Shown: positions 1 to 9,310 of the stretch, one piece after another
Layout: the number at the start of each line of letters is the position of its first letter
Numbering within the stretch: the stretch's first letter is position 1
Assembly: GCA_045652705.1 (NCBI GenBank)
Contig: JAZRUV010000001.1
Coordinates: 1-64,000 of the forward strand
Reading direction: 5' to 3'
Length of the DNA stretch: 64,000 nucleotides
DNA from: UMGS1649 sp045652705
Lineage (GTDB): Bacteria; Bacillota; Clostridia; TANB77; CAG-465
The notes under the pieces: model-generated
The model's database searches: none
What the model was told of the DNA's origin: nothing
The model's input: only the letters and a program-made list of their open reading frames with translations
Translations under genes and position numbers: made by a program

Positions 1-1
1 A

Positions 2-247
2 ATAAGTGAAAGATATACATCAGGAATAAGTGCATTAGATAATGAAGAAATAACGAAAGAAAACTATAACCCTAAAAGAAGAATTTGTAGAGGGTTGTTT
101 ATAACAAATAGTGGCAAGAAAGTAAACGCAGATATAAATGCAAGTTTAAATATATTAAGAAATTATATAATAAATTATATTCCAAACCTAGAAATAGCGA
201 TGGATAATGGTCGAGAACAACGACCAATAAAGAAAAGGGTGGCCTAG
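2..247 (+). CDS. tnpB: TnpB (IS200/IS605 family) C-terminal fragment, cut by the window edge
   Basis: The frame is open from the window edge to TAG at 245-247 and gives the last 81 residues of a TnpB-type RNA-guided nuclease. Visible are ERYTSGIS, a KRRICRGLF block and the terminal VNADINASLNILR motif, which carries the third RuvC-type acidic residue (NADxNA) of TnpB/Fanzor/Cas12 proteins. The zinc-finger cysteines and the first two catalytic acids would lie before position 1. In this family TnpB uses a guide RNA made from the element's right end and promotes retention of the transposon. Whether tnpA is present cannot be seen. Nothing in the visible part is broken. Confidence 0.87.
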   Translation: MSERYTSGISALDNEEITKENYNPKRRICRGLFITNSGKKVNADINASLNILRNYIINYIPNLEIAMDNGREQRPIKKRVA

Positions 248-335
248 GAATAGGTGGAAACTTAAATACAACATCTTTATAAAAAATCCTTAGACTATTT
301 AAGGTCTAGGGAGGGCGAATTTATTCGCTTTGTTC
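248..335 (+). mobile_element. Probable right end of the IS605-type element, with candidate omegaRNA 3' region
   Basis: Directly after the tnpB stop lie two compact hairpins. One has arms at 288-295 and 304-310 (CCTTAGAC / GTCTAGG, one bulge). The other has arms GCGAAT 315-320 and ATTCGC 323-328. IS605-family right ends carry subterminal hairpins bound by TnpA, and the TnpB guide-RNA scaffold overlaps the tnpB 3' end and right end. The exact element boundary and any guide start cannot be set without a second copy. Confidence 0.5.
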
Positions 336-375
336 TATATTAGATAACATTTTATGTTTACAATACATCTAAATA

Positions 376-404
376 TTGACAATATAACGATATTATTGTA
401 TAAT
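376..404 (+). promoter_or_regulatory. Consensus sigma-A promoter for the gene at 564
   Basis: TTGACA (376-381), a 17-nt spacer and TATAAT (399-404) match the consensus exactly. The start codon is about 150 nt downstream of the expected transcription start, so the mRNA has a long leader. Confidence 0.8.
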
Positions 405-466
405 ATTTGCGAACTATTTAATATGTCCCTAATAATAATTTATAAGGAGATGAAGAAGAGATGTAG

Positions 467-515
467 TTAACTGCTACTAAATGTTTAGTAAGTAGTTACT
501 AGCTAAAATAGCTAG
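467..515 (+). promoter_or_regulatory. Structured 5' leader with two adjacent hairpins
   Basis: Hairpin one pairs 467-481 with 484-498 with minor mismatches. Hairpin two pairs CTAGCTA (499-505) with TAGCTAG (509-515) around AAA. Neither is followed by a T-run, so they do not look like terminators. They lie between the promoter at 376 and the RBS AAGGAG just before 564, and may affect translation or mRNA stability. No known riboswitch family is recognised. Confidence 0.4.
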
Positions 516-563
516 TGAGATATTACAATAGTTTAAAATACAGACTTTAAGGAGATATGACTA

Positions 564-1049
564 ATGGAAAAGTATAAAAATTATTTGAAAAATAAGTTCG
601 ATACATGGCAAATAGTTATTGCTGTATTGTGCGCAGTGGCCATGGCTGTTTTAATAATTGTTGAAATGGCTGTTCCGATAGATTCCAAAGAGTTAGAAAG
701 CCACTATGCTACTTTGGAAGTAATTAAGCAAGATATTACAAAAATCTGCGAGCTTGAAAAAGCAGACATTAACATTGGTCCGAATGGAATGACAATAACG
801 TTGAAGGGTAGAAGCCACAATTTAAAAGCATGTTTTGATAGCGACAACAATTATCTGAGTGCTACAATTGCAGATAATCGCATTGGGTCTAATATATTTG
901 TTAGTATTCTTTTGGTAATTGCAATTGGTGGCTGCTGTTATATGTTATCGTATGTGCTGTTAATAGTGCTATTAATTCCCGTTTTTATACAGGCAGTAAT
1001 TGTGTATGTAAAAAAGAAAAAATCTCGCTCAAACAAATCAACAAAATAA
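564..1049 (+). CDS. Unknown membrane protein, TM / outside domain / TM
   Basis: This 161-residue protein has a hydrophobic segment near residues 16-35, a soluble region of about 75 residues, and a second hydrophobic stretch near 110-148 ending in a basic KKKKSRSNKSTK tail. The layout matches the 159-residue protein encoded at 13793-14272: both have a pre-domain QD pair, an I-x-P block and a single cysteine before a D-rich turn, which suggests a paralogous family. The RBS AAGGAG stands 9 nt before ATG. A strong terminator follows, so this is a single-gene unit. Function is unknown. Confidence 0.7.
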   Translation: MEKYKNYLKNKFDTWQIVIAVLCAVAMAVLIIVEMAVPIDSKELESHYATLEVIKQDITKICELEKADINIGPNGMTITLKGRSHNLKACFDSDNNYLSATIADNRIGSNIFVSILLVIAIGGCCYMLSYVLLIVLLIPVFIQAVIVYVKKKKSRSNKSTK

Positions 1050-1054
1050 TATGC

Positions 1055-1080
1055 AAAGGCACGGAAATTCCGTGCCTTTT
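1055..1080 (+). terminator. Rho-independent terminator
   Basis: A 12-bp stem, AAAGGCACGGAA (1055-1066) with TTCCGTGCCTTT (1068-1079), continues into a T-run. It ends the transcript of the gene at 564. An upstream in-frame ATG of the next gene lies inside this hairpin and is therefore not its start. Confidence 0.88.
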
Positions 1081-1117
1081 TGCTACAAAATAAACCATAA
1101 ATATACTAGAAAAAAGC

Positions 1118-1146
1118 TTGAAAATATAATCTGTTTAGTATATAAT
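1118..1146 (+). promoter_or_regulatory. Sigma-A promoter for the beta-glucan synthase genes
   Basis: TTGAAA (1118-1123), a 17-nt spacer and TATAAT (1141-1146) lie about 28 nt before the ATG at 1174. The RBS AGAGGTGA lies between them. Confidence 0.7.
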
Positions 1147-1173
1147 CGAACTGAATATTTAAGAGGTGAAAAT

Positions 1174-4100
1174 ATGCAAGAATTCTTATTTGAAATGGAC
1201 TATGAGTTAAAGAATGCTTTTAAAATAATTAAGGCTACGTATAACTTGCTTAATATGAATAGTGATTTAAAAATTCCTTCACATTCTGCAGGACAGTGGC
1301 TATTAGATAATATGTATATTATAGAACAAGAATATAATGTTGCTAAAACGGCTTTGCGTTTTGAAATTCAAGTTGGAATGCCAATAGTCAAGCCAACAGA
1401 CAGCAAACAAAGTTTAAGAATAATGTTTATGGCTGATGAAATAGTAAATCGTAATAATGGAATAGTAGATGACGGAATAGTAAGTAACTATGTTAGAGAG
1501 TTTCAAAAAAATACATATGTAACATTTGAAGAATTATCCGTTCTTCCAATAATGATTAGAGTAGCACTTATAAAATATATAAAAAGAGTTTGTATTAATA
1601 TATTTAATGCTGAAATGCAAAAACTAAAGGTTGAGAAAAGACTGAACAAATCTATTTCTAGACATGCAGATAAGATAACTACAAAATCTTTAAAAAGTAT
1701 AGGTAAAATCAAAGGGGAGCTTACCGCAAATACTGGTGTGAAAACTAGCAATACAGCGTATATAGAATATATGGCATATAGGCTAAAGGATTTGGGAGTA
1801 AAAGGTGAAGAGTTTTTAGAAGAATTTAAAGAGGAAACAACTAAAACAGGTTTTACCATAGATGAAGCTATAGAAAAAGAACATGATGAAATAGCAAAGA
1901 CAACAAGCCTTATATCAAATTCAATAATGTCTATGAAAACAGTTTCATCAACTAACTGGGGAGATGTAATAGTTAATGTAAACAGAATAGATGAGATATT
2001 AAAAGAGGACTATACTAAAGAGTACATTAAATGTGACCATAAAACCAAATCAAGATATAGACATACAATAATACAGCTGGCTAAAAAGTATAAAGTTTCA
2101 GAAATGTATATTGCTAAAAAAGCGGTAGAGTGTTCATATAAATATGAAAAACACGTCGGCCATTTTTTAATTGGTGAAGATAAAGTACTTTTAATAAAGA
2201 TAATGAAAAAGAGTACTTTTGGAATAATGTTTCACAATCATATATTTAGACCAATTAAGTCATATATATATATATTGTCTATACTTGCACTTGCGACATT
2301 ATTTACAGTATTTGTAGACAGAGTATTTATAGGTAATTTTAGTTTGTTTTATAGGATTATAATAGATATTGTATTATTTGCTTTTGGAATGGAAATTGCA
2401 GATAAAACAATAGCATATTTTGTGGGAAAATTTGTAAGACCGGAACCACTTCCTAGATTTAATTTTGCTAAAACAATAGACAGAGAAACAAGCACTATGA
2501 TAGCAATGCCAACAGTAATAAACTCTACAGAAAAATTGGACAAGATGATAAGAAAAATGGAAATAACATATCTTGCTAATCGTTCTGAAAATATGTACTA
2601 TATGCTGCTAGGAGACTGTACATCTAGCGATAAGGAATACATCGATCTAGACCAAAAAGTAGTTAAATATGGTAAAAAACTAATTGATGAATTAAATGAA
2701 AAATACCCATCAGAACCCAAACTATTCAATTTTTTATATAGAAAAAGAGTATATTCTGAATCTGAAGGTTGCTACATGGGTTGGGAAAGAAAACGTGGGG
2801 CGTTAACAGAGTTAAACTCACTTCTTTTAAATAAACTTTCAGAAGGACAAATAGCAAATAGCATGTATTTAGCTCACAGAGATATTCCTGAAGTTAAATA
2901 TATGATAACTATAGACGAAGATACCTCTTTATCTCTGAACTCTGCAAAAGAGTTAGTTGCTATTATTTCACATCCTCTAAACAAACCTGTACTTAGTAAG
3001 AATGGAAAAACAGTAAAATCTGGGTATGGACTAATACAACCAGCTGTTGGGTTAGACATTGAATCTGCCAATAACAGTATATTCTCTAAAGTATTTGGAG
3101 GATTTGGGGGGCTGGACATATATACAAACGCTATATCGAACGTTTATCAAGATTTATTTAAAGAGGCAATTTATACTGGTAAAGGTATATATGATATAGA
3201 GCTTTTTGATAAACTAATAGGAGATAAAGTTCCAGAAAACCTTATACTAAGTCATGACCTTTTAGAAGGTAGCTTTATGAGAACTGGACTTGCATCGGAT
3301 GTAGAAGTGCAAGATGGTTTTCCATCAAACTTTATAGCATATATGAAGAGAAATCATAGATGGTTTAGAGGGGATATGCAAATAATTTCTTGGTTGTTTA
3401 GACCAAAAAGTGGGCTTAATTTGTTATCTCGTTGGAAGATTTTTGACAACTTAAGAAGGGAATCGCTAGATATTATTGCAATGCTATTTTTAATTGTTGC
3501 GTTGTTTATACCTGGAAATAGCTTCACATATTCTGTAATAGTAACATTTGTAGTAATGAATTTTGGCTATATTCTATCTGTAATTGACCAATTGTTGTTT
3601 GGAAGAAATGCAGAACGAAAACAAAAACAATACATACCTGTAATTTATGGACTTAGAGCAAACCTTTTAAAAATGGTATTTAATATAATCACACTTCCAT
3701 ATAAAGCTTGGATTACATTAAATGCGTTCTGCACATCATTATATAGAATGTTCATTTCAAAGAAAAAACTTCTTGAGTGGGCAACTGCAGAAACAATTGA
3801 AAAAGGTGCAAAAGAAAAATTACCATATGTATATAAGAATATGATACCAAATATTATATATGGAGCATTATTATTAGTTATGGTAGCATTAAATAATTAT
3901 TCTTATGGCAAACAAATATTTACACTAATATTTACAGCATTTATATTAATAGCCCCATATGCAGCGTATATAATGAGTAAAAAGGTAATATTTGAATCAG
4001 CAGGCAAACTAGATAATAAAGAAAAACAAGATATATTAGAGATTGGAAGAAGAACTTGGAAGTTTTTTGATAGTACAATGAATGAAGCAAGCAACTTCTT

Positions 4101-6708
4101 ACCACCAGATAATTACCAAGAAAATAGACGTCCAAAAGTTGTTGGCAGAACCTCATCAACCAATATAGGATATGGAATAATGGCAATAATTAACGCATAC
4201 GATCTTGAATATATTCCATTAGAAGAAGCAGTAAATAAATTACACAACATAATGAATACAGTTAAAAAACTACCAAAATGGAACGGTCATCTATATAACT
4301 GGTATAATACAAGAAACTTAGAACCATTAAGACCTAGATTTGTATCTACTGTTGATAGTGGTAACTTTATAGCTAGCATTTATGTTGCTGAAATATTCTT
4401 GAAGAAACTAGCTAAATCTAAAATAGTTATAGAAAAACTACACACACAAGTGGAGGAAATGCTTGATATATGCAGAGAGTTTATAGATGAAGTAGATTTT
4501 ACAAAATTATATGTTAAATCTAGAAATATTTTCTCGATAGGTTATGATGCAGAAGGGAACAAACTAGTAGATAGTTACTATGATATGTTAATGTCTGAAT
4601 CAAGACTTACAAGCTTAATTGCGATAGCAACATCTCAAATAACATCTAAACACTGGTTTGCGCTAGCTCGTAATCTAGTGAAGATAAACGGCTCAAAAGG
4701 GCTTATATCTTGGAGTGGAACTTGTTTTGAGTACTTTATGCCAAACCTATTTACTAAAACATATAAATATACACTAGTTGATGAATCATTAAGTTTTGCT
4801 TTAGATAGTCAAATAAACTATGCTAAAGCAGCAAACGTTCCGTGGGGCGTATCTGAATCTGCGTTTGCACTTCAAGATAACGAGCAAAATTATCAATATA
4901 AGGCGTTTGGAATACCTTGGCTTGGACTGAAACGTGGCCTAAATGATAATATGGTTGTTTCGCCATATTCATCGCTTATGTGCTTGCCTTATGCTCCTAA
5001 AAAGGTATATCACAACATAAAAACATTAAGAAAATATAACTCATATTCTAACTTCGGTTTCTATGAAGCAATAGACTTTACCAAGACACATATTGGTAAA
5101 AATAAAAAATATGAAGTGGTAAAAACGTATATGGCGCACCATCAGGGTATGATACTTACTGCAATTAACAATTATATAAATGATGGTATAGTACAAAACA
5201 GATTTCACTCAAATCCGAATATTGATGCAGCTGAAATCCTATTAAAAGAAAGAATACCACTTGCGGTTCCAATAAAGGAGAACATAAACTCTAAATACAA
5301 TAAATTTGTACAACCTGCCAAAGAAGAGTTTACAAGCCATATATCTTATGAAGATTATGCTAAATTTAAAAATAGACTTATGCCTATGATAAATATTCAT
5401 ACAAACGGAAAAATTAGTACACTACTTACAGATGATGGTTCAAACTTTATGTACTACAAAAATTATGCTATTACTAAAAACAGATATGTAAAAGATGTTA
5501 CACTTGGAAATCAAGTAATATTTACAGATAAGTCTACAGGATTAATTTGGTCTGGAACGTATGCTCCCAACTATAAAGAACCAGATAGTTATTCACTTGC
5601 ATATTCACTAGCGGCTAGTGAATATAGAAGAACGGATGGGGATATAGAGACAATAACAAATATTTGTGTAGCTCCTAAGTATAATATGGAAATACGTAAA
5701 TATACATTATATAACTCTTCTAGTGAAAGAAAAGAAATAGTAATTAATACTGAGCTTGAACTGGCAATGACGGAAGAAAGGGCAAATATTATTCATCCGG
5801 CATTTAATAGTTTGTTAATAGAAGAAGATTATGATGAACATTTAGGTGCGTTAATTGCAAAAAAACGTTCTAGAAACAATGAGGAAGAAGAGTTTTACGT
5901 ATTTACTAAACTAGTGGGTATAGATTTAGAATACGAAATGGAGACAGAAAAATCTAAACTTATATCTAATAATGGTAAAGATGCTTACGATGGTGAATTT
6001 GTAAAATATCCATTGTGGCCTGTAATGTCATATAGAGCAAGAATTCTATTAGAGCCAGGTGAAACACAAACATTCTACTATCTAACTGGTGCGGCAGATA
6101 GCAAATACAACATTTCACATACTATTGTAAATGCAGATTATGAATCGTTAGAAAAAGAAGCTATGTTTGCTGTACAAAAAGAAAACGTTAATGCGAAATA
6201 TTTAAAATTAAAACCAGGCAAGGCAGAAGCGTACAATAACATTATTGCAAAATTATTATTTGGTTCAGATAAAGACTTGGATAAAAATGCTTTTTGGAAT
6301 GCCTCGTTTAGTCAATCTATGCTTTGGAAATATGGTATTTCTGGCGACATACCAATTATGACTGTAAGAATAGGAAGATTAGAAGATTCAGCAATTGTAG
6401 ATGAAATCATAGCGTTTATGGATTATGCAAAATATAGAAAAATAGATGTAGATATAGTACTATTAGTAGACGAAGAATTATACAGTGGTGAACCTATAAA
6501 AACACATATTGAAGATATTTTAAAGAAAGTTGTATATATGTCATATACAAAAGGAAACATATATATAGTTAACCTGAATAATATATCTGAAGACGAAAAA
6601 GGATTATTTGATTTGGTAGGCAAACACATTATTAAACATATAGAAGAGTTTATGCCAAAGACCAACAAGGAAGAAAAAACAATAGAAGAGGTGAAAGCGG
6701 ATGAATAA
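1174..6708 (+). CDS. Cyclic beta-1,2-glucan synthase-like protein: GT84 glycosyltransferase plus glycoamylase-like domain (first of two split parts)
   Basis: The start is ATG 1174, preceded by AGAGGTGA; the more upstream ATG lies in a terminator. The 1844-residue protein has an N-terminal region of about 360 residues, two membrane segments near 363-419, and a GT84-type domain (about 445-740) with an acidic D581-E-D583 cluster and an NHRWFRGD block. More membrane segments lie near 764-900. A glycoamylase-like domain (about 960-1330, MAHHQGM block) and a beta-sandwich resembling the GH94 N-terminal module (about 1400-1640) follow. Known synthases of this type (NdvB/ChvB) polymerise UDP-glucose into beta-1,2-glucan at the inner membrane and carry GH94 on the same chain. 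Here that domain is the next gene, overlapping by 8 bp. It could make linear or cyclic glucan. Confidence 0.85.
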   Translation: MQEFLFEMDYELKNAFKIIKATYNLLNMNSDLKIPSHSAGQWLLDNMYIIEQEYNVAKTALRFEIQVGMPIVKPTDSKQSLRIMFMADEIVNRNNGIVDDGIVSNYVREFQKNTYVTFEELSVLPIMIRVALIKYIKRVCINIFNAEMQKLKVEKRLNKSISRHADKITTKSLKSIGKIKGELTANTGVKTSNTAYIEYMAYRLKDLGVKGEEFLEEFKEETTKTGFTIDEAIEKEHDEIAKTTSLISNSIMSMKTVSSTNWGDVIVNVNRIDEILKEDYTKEYIKCDHKTKSRYRHTIIQLAKKYKVSEMYIAKKAVECSYKYEKHVGHFLIGEDKVLLIKIMKKSTFGIMFHNHIFRPIKSYIYILSILALATLFTVFVDRVFIGNFSLFYRIIIDIVLFAFGMEIADKTIAYFVGKFVRPEPLPRFNFAKTIDRETSTMIAMPTVINSTEKLDKMIRKMEITYLANRSENMYYMLLGDCTSSDKEYIDLDQKVVKYGKKLIDELNEKYPSEPKLFNFLYRKRVYSESEGCYMGWERKRGALTELNSLLLNKLSEGQIANSMYLAHRDIPEVKYMITIDEDTSLSLNSAKELVAIISHPLNKPVLSKNGKTVKSGYGLIQPAVGLDIESANNSIFSKVFGGFGGLDIYTNAISNVYQDLFKEAIYTGKGIYDIELFDKLIGDKVPENLILSHDLLEGSFMRTGLASDVEVQDGFPSNFIAYMKRNHRWFRGDMQIISWLFRPKSGLNLLSRWKIFDNLRRESLDIIAMLFLIVALFIPGNSFTYSVIVTFVVMNFGYILSVIDQLLFGRNAERKQKQYIPVIYGLRANLLKMVFNIITLPYKAWITLNAFCTSLYRMFISKKKLLEWATAETIEKGAKEKLPYVYKNMIPNIIYGALLLVMVALNNYSYGKQIFTLIFTAFILIAPYAAYIMSKKVIFESAGKLDNKEKQDILEIGRRTWKFFDSTMNEASNFLPPDNYQENRRPKVVGRTSSTNIGYGIMAIINAYDLEYIPLEEAVNKLHNIMNTVKKLPKWNGHLYNWYNTRNLEPLRPRFVSTVDSGNFIASIYVAEIFLKKLAKSKIVIEKLHTQVEEMLDICREFIDEVDFTKLYVKSRNIFSIGYDAEGNKLVDSYYDMLMSESRLTSLIAIATSQITSKHWFALARNLVKINGSKGLISWSGTCFEYFMPNLFTKTYKYTLVDESLSFALDSQINYAKAANVPWGVSESAFALQDNEQNYQYKAFGIPWLGLKRGLNDNMVVSPYSSLMCLPYAPKKVYHNIKTLRKYNSYSNFGFYEAIDFTKTHIGKNKKYEVVKTYMAHHQGMILTAINNYINDGIVQNRFHSNPNIDAAEILLKERIPLAVPIKENINSKYNKFVQPAKEEFTSHISYEDYAKFKNRLMPMINIHTNGKISTLLTDDGSNFMYYKNYAITKNRYVKDVTLGNQVIFTDKSTGLIWSGTYAPNYKEPDSYSLAYSLAASEYRRTDGDIETITNICVAPKYNMEIRKYTLYNSSSERKEIVINTELELAMTEERANIIHPAFNSLLIEEDYDEHLGALIAKKRSRNNEEEEFYVFTKLVGIDLEYEMETEKSKLISNNGKDAYDGEFVKYPLWPVMSYRARILLEPGETQTFYYLTGAADSKYNISHTIVNADYESLEKEAMFAVQKENVNAKYLKLKPGKAEAYNNIIAKLLFGSDKDLDKNAFWNASFSQSMLWKYGISGDIPIMTVRIGRLEDSAIVDEIIAFMDYAKYRKIDVDIVLLVDEELYSGEPIKTHIEDILKKVVYMSYTKGNIYIVNLNNISEDEKGLFDLVGKHIIKHIEEFMPKTNKEEKTIEEVKADE

Positions 6709-8842
6709 AACATATAAAGCTTTTAACGGATATGGCGGATTTAATAAAACAGGAGATGAGTATGAAATATTAAATACTCATACTCCGCTTCCTTGGTGTA
6801 ATGTTTTAACAAACGAAAGATTTGGGACATTAATCTCAACTTATGGAACAGTATATTCTTTCTATAAAAATGCAGGGGAATTCAAACTTACGCATTGGTG
6901 TAATGATTGGGCGGATTTTGTGCCTGGAGAGCATTTTAAAGGCGTTTTTGATAACACATATAACTTAACATATGGTTTTGGATATGTTAAGGTAAAAGGT
7001 GAATCGGGAAGCATTGAAAGAAATATGGACATATTTGTCCCAATAAATGATGATGTTAAAATACATTACATTACTCTTACTAACAATAGACCTTTAGATA
7101 AAGAGGTAATTATTGAGTATAAACCAGATATGGTAATGGGTGTAGCCAAAGAAGTTTCTAGTAGCTATGTGCTATGTAAGTATGAAAATGACATGCTATA
7201 TTTCAAAAATCCATATAATGAATTCTTTAATAACGTAGTTGCATATACAAAAGGTGTATTTTTAAATAAGTCTGAGGGCACTGTTGAATATGACCCAGAA
7301 CAAGCAACAATAAAAATAAAGTGTAAAGTTAAAAAGGATGAAACGGCAACGGTTGCAATACTTTTTGGTGCAACTGATCAAGGAGTAGAAACTATACAAG
7401 AAGTAATAGAAAAGTATAGTGACGTGGTAAATCTTCTTTACGAATATGAAAGTACTAAAGCATATTGGAGAGAAAAGGTAACTCGTAATTTTAACACAGG
7501 CGATGAGTATGTAGACATAATGGCAAATGGTTGGCTTATGTATCAAGCTATTGCATCAAGACTATTTGCAAGAACAGGACTTTACCAAGCGGGCGGAGCA
7601 TTTGGGTATAGAGATCAATTACAAGATTCACTTGCATTAATATCATCTTGGCCTGAAAGAACAAGGGCGCAGATTATAAAACATGCGGCAAAACAGTTTG
7701 AGCAGGGTGACGTTCTTCATTGGTGGCACGAACATAACTCTAGAGGAATAAGAACTCATTTTAGCGATGATTATCTTTGGTTGCCATACGTATTAAGTGA
7801 ATATGTTCTAAAAACGGGAGATGACTCTATATTAAAAGAAAAAACACCTTTCCTTGAAGATAAACCACTAGGAGATAGGGATGAACTTTACGATTATTTT
7901 GCTCCTACAGAAAATACAGCAAGCATTTACGATCATGCACTTGTGGCTATAAAATATGGACTATCTAGAAAAGGTAGACATGGACTATTGTCTATTGGAG
8001 ATGGAGATTGGAATGATGGATTTAGTAATATAAAGGGCGAATCTGTATGGCTTACTTTCTTTATGATGGATATATTAGATAGATTTATAAAGATAGCAGA
8101 CTTAAAAATGGATGAAGTAAACAAAATGCGCTTTATGAGTGAAAGACATGTTTTAAAACATGCAATATTTGCATCTGCTTGGGCTGGTGATTATTTTGCA
8201 AGGGCTTTTTTTCCAGATGGAACACCTCTTGGCACACCAGATAGTGAGCAGTGTAAAATAGATTTAATTTCTCAAGCTTGGGCTGCAATCGCTCTAAAAG
8301 GCTATCCTGATACGAAAGATGAAATAAAATCTTCTTTAGAATCTGCTGAAAAATATTTAGTAGATAGAAAACACAATGTAATAAAACTATTAAATCCACC
8401 TTTTGATAATCCTAAACATAACCCCGGCTATATAAAAGCTTATGTTCCGGGTGTAAGAGAAAATGGTGGTCAATATACACACGGGGCTATATGGCTTGCT
8501 AAAGCATATTTCGAAACAGGTGAGCCTGAAAAAGCCTTAGATGTACTGCACATTTTAAATCCAATAAATCACAGTGATAGCAAAGATAAAGCAGACATAT
8601 ATATGGTCGAACCTTATGTAGTAGCTGCAGATGTTTATGCTAACGAAAATCACGTAGGACGTGGTGGTTGGACCTGGTACACAGGCTCTGCTGCTTGGAT
8701 GTATAAAGTTATTGAAGATAATTTTATACAAGGAGAGATGCCTAAAAAAACTACTAAGAAAGTGACTAAAAAGATAAGCAAAAAAGAGGAAGTAGAAGAC
8801 AAAACAAAAACAACAACGAAAGCAAAAAAGAAATCGGAATAA
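6701..8842 (+). CDS. GH94 glycoside phosphorylase (second part of the split cyclic glucan synthase)
   Basis: The ATG at 6701 overlaps the end of the previous gene (ATGAATAA) and has its own RBS GAGGTGA, so translation is probably coupled. The 713 residues match the GH94 catalytic region: a FNGYGGF start, TPLPWCNVL near residue 30, the G435-DWNDG440 block carrying the catalytic acid, and a GGQYTHGAIW block. In one-chain cyclic glucan synthases this domain trims chain length by phosphorolysis. On its own it could also be a 1,2-beta-oligoglucan phosphorylase. The last 32 residues form an odd Lys/Thr-rich tail (KKTTKKVTKK and onward), probably disordered. A strong terminator follows. Confidence 0.87.
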   Translation: MNKTYKAFNGYGGFNKTGDEYEILNTHTPLPWCNVLTNERFGTLISTYGTVYSFYKNAGEFKLTHWCNDWADFVPGEHFKGVFDNTYNLTYGFGYVKVKGESGSIERNMDIFVPINDDVKIHYITLTNNRPLDKEVIIEYKPDMVMGVAKEVSSSYVLCKYENDMLYFKNPYNEFFNNVVAYTKGVFLNKSEGTVEYDPEQATIKIKCKVKKDETATVAILFGATDQGVETIQEVIEKYSDVVNLLYEYESTKAYWREKVTRNFNTGDEYVDIMANGWLMYQAIASRLFARTGLYQAGGAFGYRDQLQDSLALISSWPERTRAQIIKHAAKQFEQGDVLHWWHEHNSRGIRTHFSDDYLWLPYVLSEYVLKTGDDSILKEKTPFLEDKPLGDRDELYDYFAPTENTASIYDHALVAIKYGLSRKGRHGLLSIGDGDWNDGFSNIKGESVWLTFFMMDILDRFIKIADLKMDEVNKMRFMSERHVLKHAIFASAWAGDYFARAFFPDGTPLGTPDSEQCKIDLISQAWAAIALKGYPDTKDEIKSSLESAEKYLVDRKHNVIKLLNPPFDNPKHNPGYIKAYVPGVRENGGQYTHGAIWLAKAYFETGEPEKALDVLHILNPINHSDSKDKADIYMVEPYVVAADVYANENHVGRGGWTWYTGSAAWMYKVIEDNFIQGEMPKKTTKKVTKKISKKEEVEDKTKTTTKAKKKSE

Positions 8843-8851
8843 TAGTCATAT

Positions 8852-8890
8852 AAAAGCAATTATAACAATCTTTGTTATAATTGCTTTTGG
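8852..8890 (+). terminator. Rho-independent terminator after the glucan synthase genes
   Basis: A perfect 17-bp stem joins 8852-8868 and 8872-8888 around TCT and ends in TTTT. Confidence 0.88.
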
Positions 8891-8896
8891 TTTCTG

Positions 8897-8925
8897 TTGT
8901 ATTTACATAAAAAATGTGATATAAT
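8897..8925 (+). promoter_or_regulatory. Sigma-A promoter for 8978
   Basis: TTGTAT (8897-8902), 17-nt spacer, TATAAT (8920-8925). Confidence 0.65.
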
Positions 8926-8977
8926 TGTTTAGATCAAAATTTATATTATTACTAACTATGTAATAGGGGTGAATATA

Positions 8978-9292
8978 ATGTTTGGCGTATTATTTACGTA
9001 TAAAGTTGCAATATTTCCTTTTCCGGCGGTATTTATTAGTGCATCTAGCGAAGTCCCTGCAATGATTCTTGTAGAAGTTGAAAAAAATATTATTTCTAAT
9101 ATAGTTAGTATATTAGAAATAGCTCAAACAAAGTATAAAGCAATTGCTATTATTAACGAACCTACAGAGCATACACATCAATTAAATTTTACAAAAAGCA
9201 AAAATGCAGTTGCAGGATATTGTTCATTAAGATTTCAAAGTGTAACCGAAATGTATACTTTCATACAAAATGAAATTAAAAATAAGGAATAA
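8978..9292 (+). CDS. Small unknown protein, 104 aa
   Basis: The start is taken as ATG 8978, five nt after AGGGGTGA; an upstream GTG lies inside that RBS. The N-terminus (MFGVLFTYKVAIFPFPAVFI) is hydrophobic, but the rest is mixed and soluble-looking with two histidines in EHTHQ. No family is recognised. The next gene starts 19 nt later with a GGGGG-type RBS, so the two are probably co-transcribed. Confidence 0.6.
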   Translation: MFGVLFTYKVAIFPFPAVFISASSEVPAMILVEVEKNIISNIVSILEIAQTKYKAIAIINEPTEHTHQLNFTKSKNAVAGYCSLRFQSVTEMYTFIQNEIKNKE

Positions 9293-9310
9293 TTTAAAGG
9301 GGGATATACT

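Noticed and set aside
450..470. Six-codon leader peptide after AAGGAG
   Set aside because: The ATG touches the purine run, so there is no usable spacing, and no run of regulatory codons is present.
1051..1173. Longer start for the glucan synthase at 1051
   Set aside because: It lies within a strong terminator and before the promoter at 1118-1146.
6690..6720. Frameshift that breaks one long glucan synthase gene
   Set aside because: The second gene has its own RBS, the overlap is a normal ATGAATAA type and both parts end and start at a domain border.
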